A stretch of DNA of 64,000 nt from Sphaerisporangium fuscum (GTDB taxonomy: Bacteria; Actinomycetota; Actinomycetes; Streptosporangiales; Streptosporangiaceae), in contig NZ_JAHDTF010000001.1 of NCBI RefSeq assembly GCF_018531465.1, forward strand, positions 186,001-250,000, written 5' to 3'. This document shows, piece by piece, positions 59,807-64,000 of this stretch. The notes beneath the pieces are model-generated. The model ran no database searches, was not told the DNA's origin, and was given only the letters and a program-made list of their open reading frames with translations. Made by a program: the position numbers and the translations under genes. Positions within the stretch are counted from its first letter, which is position 1. Each line of letters begins with the position of its first letter.

Positions 59807-60553
59807 CCGAGGAAGCCGCCGCCATACCGCGCGGGGAAGGATCCGCATCACCGCGAACACGGCCCGCAGCCTGGCGGGCACCCATATGGTCTGCCGCCCC
59901 GACCGGAGCCCCTCGATCACCGCGTCCGCCACGGCGTCGACGCCCACCGACATCGGCGCCGGCTTCATGCCGGCCGTCATCCGCCCGATCACGAAGCCCG
60001 GCCGCACGACCACGACCCGCGCCCCCGACCCGTGCAGCGCGTCGGCGAGCCCCTGCGCGAAGCCGTCCAGGCCGGCCTTGGCCGAGCCGTAGACGAAGTT
60101 CGCCCTGCGCACCCGCACCCCGGCCACCGACGACAGCACCACCAGCGTCCCGTGCCCCTGCTCCCGCAGCCGTGCCGCGGCGGCCAGGCCCACCGAGACG
60201 TGCCCGCCGTAGTTGACCGCCACGTCACGGGCCGCCGCGACCGGGTCGGCGTCGTAGATCGCCTGGCTGCCGAGCACGCCGAACGCGGGGATCACCACGT
60301 CGAGGTCGCCCAGCTTGGCCACCGCCTCCTGGACGAGCCGCGGATGCGTCTCGGGCAGGGCCGCGTCGAAGTCGGCGACGTGCACCTCGGCACCGAGCGC
60401 CTGGAGCCGTCCGACGGGCGCGGTGCCGCCACGGGCGGCCAGCATCACCCGGGTCGCGCCGGCGCGCACCAGCCGTTCGACGACCGCGAGGCCGATCTCG
60501 CTGCGCCCGCCGAGCAGCAGGACCGTGTCGACCTGGCCCAGGGCGTTCTTCAC
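59804..60553 (-). CDS. dprE2: Decaprenylphosphoryl-D-2-keto-erythropentose reductase (DprE2)
   Basis: 249-aa short-chain dehydrogenase. NAD(P) site LLGGRSEIGLAVVERL; catalytic YGSAKAGLDGF (YxxxK) with an upstream VVLSSVAG Ser. With DprE1 it epimerises decaprenylphosphoryl ribose to decaprenylphosphoryl arabinose, the arabinose donor. Its ATG overlaps the dprE1 stop (60550-60553), the conserved gene order. Last gene of a four-gene operon with overlapping ATGA junctions. Confidence 0.9.
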   Translation of the reverse strand: MKNALGQVDTVLLLGGRSEIGLAVVERLVRAGATRVMLAARGGTAPVGRLQALGAEVHVADFDAALPETHPRLVQEAVAKLGDLDVVIPAFGVLGSQAIYDADPVAAARDVAVNYGGHVSVGLAAAARLREQGHGTLVVLSSVAGVRVRRANFVYGSAKAGLDGFAQGLADALHGSGARVVVVRPGFVIGRMTAGMKPAPMSVGVDAVADAVIEGLRSGRQTIWVPARLRAVFAVMRILPRAVWRRLPR

Positions 60554-61884
60554 AGGCGCAGCCTCCTCGCGAGGTCGGAGCGGAACACGCCGCGCGGATC
60601 GGCGGCGTCGCGCACCTTACGCCACCGGCCGAGCTCGGGGTACATCGCCTCCACCACCGCGGCGGACATCCGCGAGTCCTTGGCCAGGTAGAGGCGGCCG
60701 CCCGCCGCCACGACCCACTCGTCGAACTCGTCCAGCAGCCGCGCCAGCCCGTCCCCGGCGACCGGGATGTCGAGGGCCAGGGTCCACCCGGGCAGGGGGA
60801 ACGACAGCATGCCCGGCGTCCCCGGCCCGAACCGCTTGAGGACGGCCAGGAACGACGCCACGCGCCGCGCCGACAGCCGTCCCACGACCCGCCGCAGCGT
60901 GGCCTCCTGGCCGAACGGGACGACGAACTGGTACTGCACGAAGCCCCGCGAGCCGTACAGGCGGTTCCAGCCCCGGACGCCGTCGAGCGGATGGAAGAAC
61001 GGCGCGATCCCCTGGATGACGCCGCGCCGCGCCTTGGGCGCCTTGGCATACCACACCTCGTTGAAGGCCCGGACGGTGAGCGGGTTGAGCAGCCCGCCGG
61101 GCACCCACGCGGGCGCGGCCAGCCGGGTCGCGGGGGCGAACGCCAGCGGGTCGCCCTTGCCACGGAGATCCGCGCGGCGGGCGTGGTCGCCCCTGGTCAG
61201 GACGCTGCGCCCCATGCTCGCGCCCCGGGCCATCAGGTCGATCCAGGCGACGGTGTAGCGGTAGTCGTCGTCGGTGGCGGTCATCACCTCGAGCGTGTGG
61301 TCGAGGTCGCGGGTGCGCTCGATGTCGACCCGCATGCGGGAGGTCTCGACGGGGACGCAGGCGAACGTCGCCTCCACGACCACCCCGGTGAGCCCCATGC
61401 CTCCGACCGTCGCCCAGAACAGGTCGTCCGCCGGGCTCAGGACCCGCACCTCGCCGCCGGCGGTGACGAGGGTCAGCGAGCGGACGTGCGCGCCGAAGGA
61501 GGAGTCGACGTGGTGGTTCTTGCCGTGGACGTCGGCCGCCACCGCCCCGCCGACGGTGATGTGCCGGGTGCCGGGGGTGACCGGGACGAACCAGCCGCGC
61601 GGCACCAGCCGCAGCATGAGCTCGTGCAGGCTCACCCCTGCCTGGGCCGTCACCGTGCCGTCCCGCTCGTCGAACGTCCAGCCGGTGAGGGCGGTGCCGT
61701 CGAGGACGAGGCCGCCGGCGTTCTGGGCCGCGTCGCCGTACGACCGCCCGAGCCCGCGCGCGATCACGCCGCGCCGGCCCGCGGTCGCCACCAGGGCGGC
61801 CAGTTCGTCGACCGTGGCCGGACGCGCCAGTGTGGCGCGCGTCGGGGCCGTACGCCCCCACCCGGTCAGCTGGGTGACCGTCAT
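60550..61884 (-). CDS. dprE1: Decaprenylphosphoryl-beta-D-ribose 2-oxidase (DprE1)
   Basis: 444-aa FAD-dependent oxidase. The VAO-fold motif RGLGRSYGDAAQN, the covalent-binding-type region and GTRHITVGGAVAADVHGKNH are as in mycobacterial DprE1, and the active-site Lys is in YLAKDSR (equivalent to K418). Where Mycobacterium tuberculosis has the benzothiazinone-reactive Cys387 (PGWNICVDFP), this protein reads PGWTLALDIP, so the residue is Ala. The frame is open to 62424, but the ATG at 61884 overlaps the ubiA stop and starts like the family (TQLTGWGRTAP). Second step of DPA synthesis. Confidence 0.94.
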   Translation of the reverse strand: MTVTQLTGWGRTAPTRATLARPATVDELAALVATAGRRGVIARGLGRSYGDAAQNAGGLVLDGTALTGWTFDERDGTVTAQAGVSLHELMLRLVPRGWFVPVTPGTRHITVGGAVAADVHGKNHHVDSSFGAHVRSLTLVTAGGEVRVLSPADDLFWATVGGMGLTGVVVEATFACVPVETSRMRVDIERTRDLDHTLEVMTATDDDYRYTVAWIDLMARGASMGRSVLTRGDHARRADLRGKGDPLAFAPATRLAAPAWVPGGLLNPLTVRAFNEVWYAKAPKARRGVIQGIAPFFHPLDGVRGWNRLYGSRGFVQYQFVVPFGQEATLRRVVGRLSARRVASFLAVLKRFGPGTPGMLSFPLPGWTLALDIPVAGDGLARLLDEFDEWVVAAGGRLYLAKDSRMSAAVVEAMYPELGRWRKVRDAADPRGVFRSDLARRLRL

Positions 61885-62810
61885 GTCAGATAGATCCCCG
61901 TGATCAGCAGTGCCAGCAGGGCGGCGACGAAGACCTGCAGCGGGCGGTCGGTGAGCACGAGCTCCTCCGGCTCCTCCCCCACTCCTCCGTCGACCAGCAG
62001 GCCGTGCCGCAGGACGATGAGGACGAACGGCACGATGCTCAAAGCGTAGAAGGTCAGCGCGGTGCCATTGTGCTCCTGCAGCGCCCACAGACAGTACGTC
62101 ACGATCATCGCAGCGGACGTCATCGCCCGCACACTGGCCAGGTAGGCGGGGGTGTAGGCGCCGAGGGTCGTCCGCGTGCCGCTCGCGCCCCTGGCCCGCA
62201 GCTCGGCCTCCCGCTTCCCCGCCACCAGCTGGAGCGAGCCGAGCGAGATGACGACGAGGAACCAGCTGGTCACCGGCACGTCCACCGCCACGGCCCCGGC
62301 ATAGGCGCGCACGACGTGGCAACCCGCGACCGCGACCAGGTCGACGACGGCCTGGTGCTTGAGCCAGAGGGTGTAGGAGAAGGTCAGGGCGAGGTACCCG
62401 GCCACGACGGCGGGCAGCCTCCATCCGCCGCTCAGGGCCGCCACGGCGGGGGCGGCGAGCATCAGCGCCACCCCCGTGACGCGCGCCAGCCAGACCGGCA
62501 CCTCACCCGCGGCGACGGGGCGGCGGCTCTTGCGGGGGTGGAGCCGGTCGGCCTCGACGTCGGCGGCGTCGTTGAGGAGGTAGCTGCCGCTCGCCGCCAG
62601 GCAGAACGCCGCGAACGCGATCGCGGCATGGGCGACGGCGGTACCGGTGGCGAGCACGCCCGCGGCGGCCGGGGCGGTGAAAACGAGGCCGTTCTTCAGC
62701 CACTGCCTGGGCCGGCATGCCCTGACCAGCCCGGCGAGCCGCCGTAACGGTGACAGGGCCGCCGGCGGGGAACCCACCGGCGGCCGCAGAGCCGCACCTC
62801 CGGACGTCAC
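61881..62810 (-). CDS. ubiA: UbiA-family decaprenyl-phosphate phosphoribosyltransferase
   Basis: 309-aa membrane prenyltransferase with about eight helices. The first Asp-rich motif is NDAADVEADRLHP, and the second Asp region follows the fourth helix. In mycobacteria the homologue (Rv3806c) transfers phosphoribose from PRPP to decaprenyl phosphate, the step before DprE1/DprE2. Operon position immediately before dprE1, overlapping by ATGA, supports that function rather than quinone synthesis. Confidence 0.9.
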   Translation of the reverse strand: MTSGGAALRPPVGSPPAALSPLRRLAGLVRACRPRQWLKNGLVFTAPAAAGVLATGTAVAHAAIAFAAFCLAASGSYLLNDAADVEADRLHPRKSRRPVAAGEVPVWLARVTGVALMLAAPAVAALSGGWRLPAVVAGYLALTFSYTLWLKHQAVVDLVAVAGCHVVRAYAGAVAVDVPVTSWFLVVISLGSLQLVAGKREAELRARGASGTRTTLGAYTPAYLASVRAMTSAAMIVTYCLWALQEHNGTALTFYALSIVPFVLIVLRHGLLVDGGVGEEPEELVLTDRPLQVFVAALLALLITGIYLT

Positions 62811-63739
62811 TCCCCCGCGGCCGTCCTCGCGCCCCGGCCGGCGATGATCAGGACGGCGCCCGCCGCGAGGGCCACGATCCCGATGACGAGCAGCACCAGC
62901 GGCGCCGTGCTCCTCAGCAGGTTGATCTGGGTCTTGGCGTCGGTGGCGCTCTTGACCAGGGCGCCGACCGACTCGGGGGTCATCCTGGCGGTGCCGTCGA
63001 AGGCGACGAGCCGCTCGACGCCGTCCGTCGTCTTCAGCACCTCGTGGCGCTGCTGCTCCTGCTTGACCGGCGCGCCGGAGGTCGGCTCGATCCAGAAGGT
63101 GTTGGTGCCGGTGTAGTACCGGTCGACCTGCACGTCACCGGCCTGGTCCATGCCGAGCACCGACGCGGGAGCGGTCAGCGTCGCGATCTTGGTCTCGGGC
63201 ACGTCCTGCTGGAACTTGTACACCGGCAGCCCGTTGACCGTGTCCTCGCCGACGAACCGGGCGTCGAACGCCGCGTGCGCGCTGGAGTTGAACACCTTGT
63301 AGGTCTTCTTCTCGGTCCCGAACGGCCACAGGAAGACCTGGCCCTCGATCTGCACGGGCTCCTTGTCGATGTTGGCTCCGCAGCAGTTCACCGCGACGCC
63401 GTTGTACCTGTTGAAGGCACTGCGGAACTGCGTCATGTCCAGCCCGCGGTTGTCGTTGGTGACGTCGTTCACGACGGTGAACTGGTCCCACACGACCTGG
63501 TCGCCCTTGGCCCCTGCGACGTCCCCCCGCGTCGTCACCGTGATGTCGAGCTGCCCGGACATCACCTTGAGGTCCTTCTTGCTGAAGTACCGGCCGTTGT
63601 CGACCGTCAGGTTGGTGATGTTGTACTGGTCGGCGGGCGCCTCGATGAGCCTGTCCGCGACGACGGACCGGACGAGCGGCGCCAGAACGATGAGGAACGC
63701 CCCGATGGCTAGCAGAAAGACTCCGATGGCGCGGCGCAT
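62807..63739 (-). CDS. DUF3068/PorA-family membrane protein
   Basis: 310-aa protein with an N-terminal helix (about 4-27), an extracytoplasmic domain and a C-terminal helix (about 279-300). Characteristic DUF3068 features are AIGVFLLAIGAFLIVLAPLV, the NRYNGVAVNCCGANI segment with paired Cys, GLPVYKFQQ, and FDGTARMTPESV. Function is unproven; the family is found in actinomycetes, often near cell-envelope genes. First gene of the DPA operon, RBS GGAGGAG directly before the ATG, and overlapping ubiA by 4 bp. Confidence 0.87.
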   Translation of the reverse strand: MRRAIGVFLLAIGAFLIVLAPLVRSVVADRLIEAPADQYNITNLTVDNGRYFSKKDLKVMSGQLDITVTTRGDVAGAKGDQVVWDQFTVVNDVTNDNRGLDMTQFRSAFNRYNGVAVNCCGANIDKEPVQIEGQVFLWPFGTEKKTYKVFNSSAHAAFDARFVGEDTVNGLPVYKFQQDVPETKIATLTAPASVLGMDQAGDVQVDRYYTGTNTFWIEPTSGAPVKQEQQRHEVLKTTDGVERLVAFDGTARMTPESVGALVKSATDAKTQINLLRSTAPLVLLVIGIVALAAGAVLIIAGRGARTAAGE

Positions 63740-63877
63740 TCGCTCCTCCTGGACTGCCCGCAGGGGCGGGGTGAGGGGTGACGGTGACGGAAAATGTGCC
63801 GTATGTCCTGAAACACGGTTCTATTTGGCGTTATGGTAGTGCGGCTGGTGAGCTACGTCACGACGGGATGCTGAAAA

Positions 63878-64000
63878 GTGACCGAAACAGGTTCTAGGAA
63901 GACCTCCCGCGATCACTTTCCACCGAGCAGCGGGCCTCAGGCGGCCACGGACACCGCGGCCTCCCCTGCGCCGTCCGACGGCCTTCCGGCCATCGGCGGA
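63878..64000 (+). CDS. Possible N-terminus of a divergent gene, partial at right edge
   Basis: From the GTG at 63878 the frame is open for 41 codons to the edge, giving a hydrophilic Ser/Pro/Ala-rich start (VTETGSRKTSRDHFPPSSGP). No recognisable domain yet and no clear RBS. Its divergent placement from the DPA operon fits a cell-envelope gene, but the identity cannot be judged. The KstR-like box at 63883 lies within it. Confidence 0.35.
   Translation, partial: MTETGSRKTSRDHFPPSSGPQAATDTAASPAPSDGLPAIGG
63883..63896. promoter_or_regulatory. Near-match KstR-like box CGAAACAGGTTCTA
   Basis: Agrees with TnnAACnnGTTnnA except for the first base. It overlaps the proposed start of the right-edge gene and lies 144 bp upstream of the DUF3068 start. 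Confidence 0.4.

Noticed and set aside
1..64000. CRISPR array, prophage, integrase or biosynthetic megasynthase
   Set aside because: No regular short repeats, no phage structural or integrase genes and no PKS/NRPS domains were seen on either strand.

Overview
The window is very GC-rich, gene-dense DNA with short intergenic gaps, many ATGA/GTGA stop-start overlaps and GTG starts. It carries F420/LLM enzymes, MocR, PucR and LacI regulators, PT-linker cellulose-binding proteins and a decaprenyl-phosphoryl-arabinose cassette. This points to a chromosomal segment of a filamentous actinomycete, most probably of the Streptosporangiales (Nonomuraea/Streptosporangium type). The lineage is an inference from gene content. 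I found no rRNA, tRNA, CRISPR array, insertion sequence or replication origin.

0-8 kb is a beta-glucan utilisation locus. A secreted GH16-CBM6 endo-beta-1,3-glucanase is divergent from an operon encoding a sugar-binding lipoprotein, two ABC permeases, a GH1 beta-glucosidase and a LacI repressor. Two copies of GAGAGCGCTCTC lie between the two units. No ATPase is encoded, so a shared MsiK-type ATPase is presumed. 8-14 kb holds an unknown TIM-barrel-like protein, a two-component system whose kinase is fused to a DUF4153/DUF4173-type membrane domain, and a CBM2 protein preceded by a perfect CebR-type box (TGGGAGCGCTCCCA).

14-25 kb is mixed housekeeping: an LLM oxidoreductase, DUF3817, SURF1, small membrane proteins, a Baeyer-Villiger-type monooxygenase, gamma-glutamyltransferase, a NarL-type two-component pair, a TauE-like membrane protein fused to a cupredoxin and translationally coupled to a 34-codon upstream ORF, and a Sel1-repeat protein. 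25-32 kb is amino-acid metabolism: alanine dehydrogenase with a class-III aminotransferase, an M20 peptidase, and a MocR regulator divergent from a class-V PLP enzyme. 32-44 kb holds a pectate lyase, a TetR-controlled YhgE/Pip operon with a degenerate ABC ATPase, a threonine dehydratase/LysR pair, a polymorphic-toxin-like zinc metallopeptidase, a LysE exporter, a PucR regulator and an HSL-type esterase.

44-52 kb resembles the mycobacterial Rv3515c-Rv3523 region for steroid side-chain catabolism: a FadD19-like ligase, two SCPx/Ltp thiolase-like proteins, a DUF35 protein, a second acyl-CoA ligase and divergent EchA19. It has KstR2-type palindromes in front of echA19. 52-58.5 kb encodes a large modular GH18 chitinase, a DUF89 phosphatase-family protein, an unusual SGNH hydrolase and an Rv1533-like nitronate monooxygenase.

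58.5-64 kb has a LysR gene and a four-gene operon (DUF3068/PorA-family protein, UbiA, DprE1, DprE2), the DPA pathway of arabinogalactan makers. The residue aligned with the benzothiazinone-target cysteine of DprE1 is alanine. TAGAACnnGTTCTA (KstR-like) palindromes are scattered through this last part, two of them in a convergent intergenic gap.
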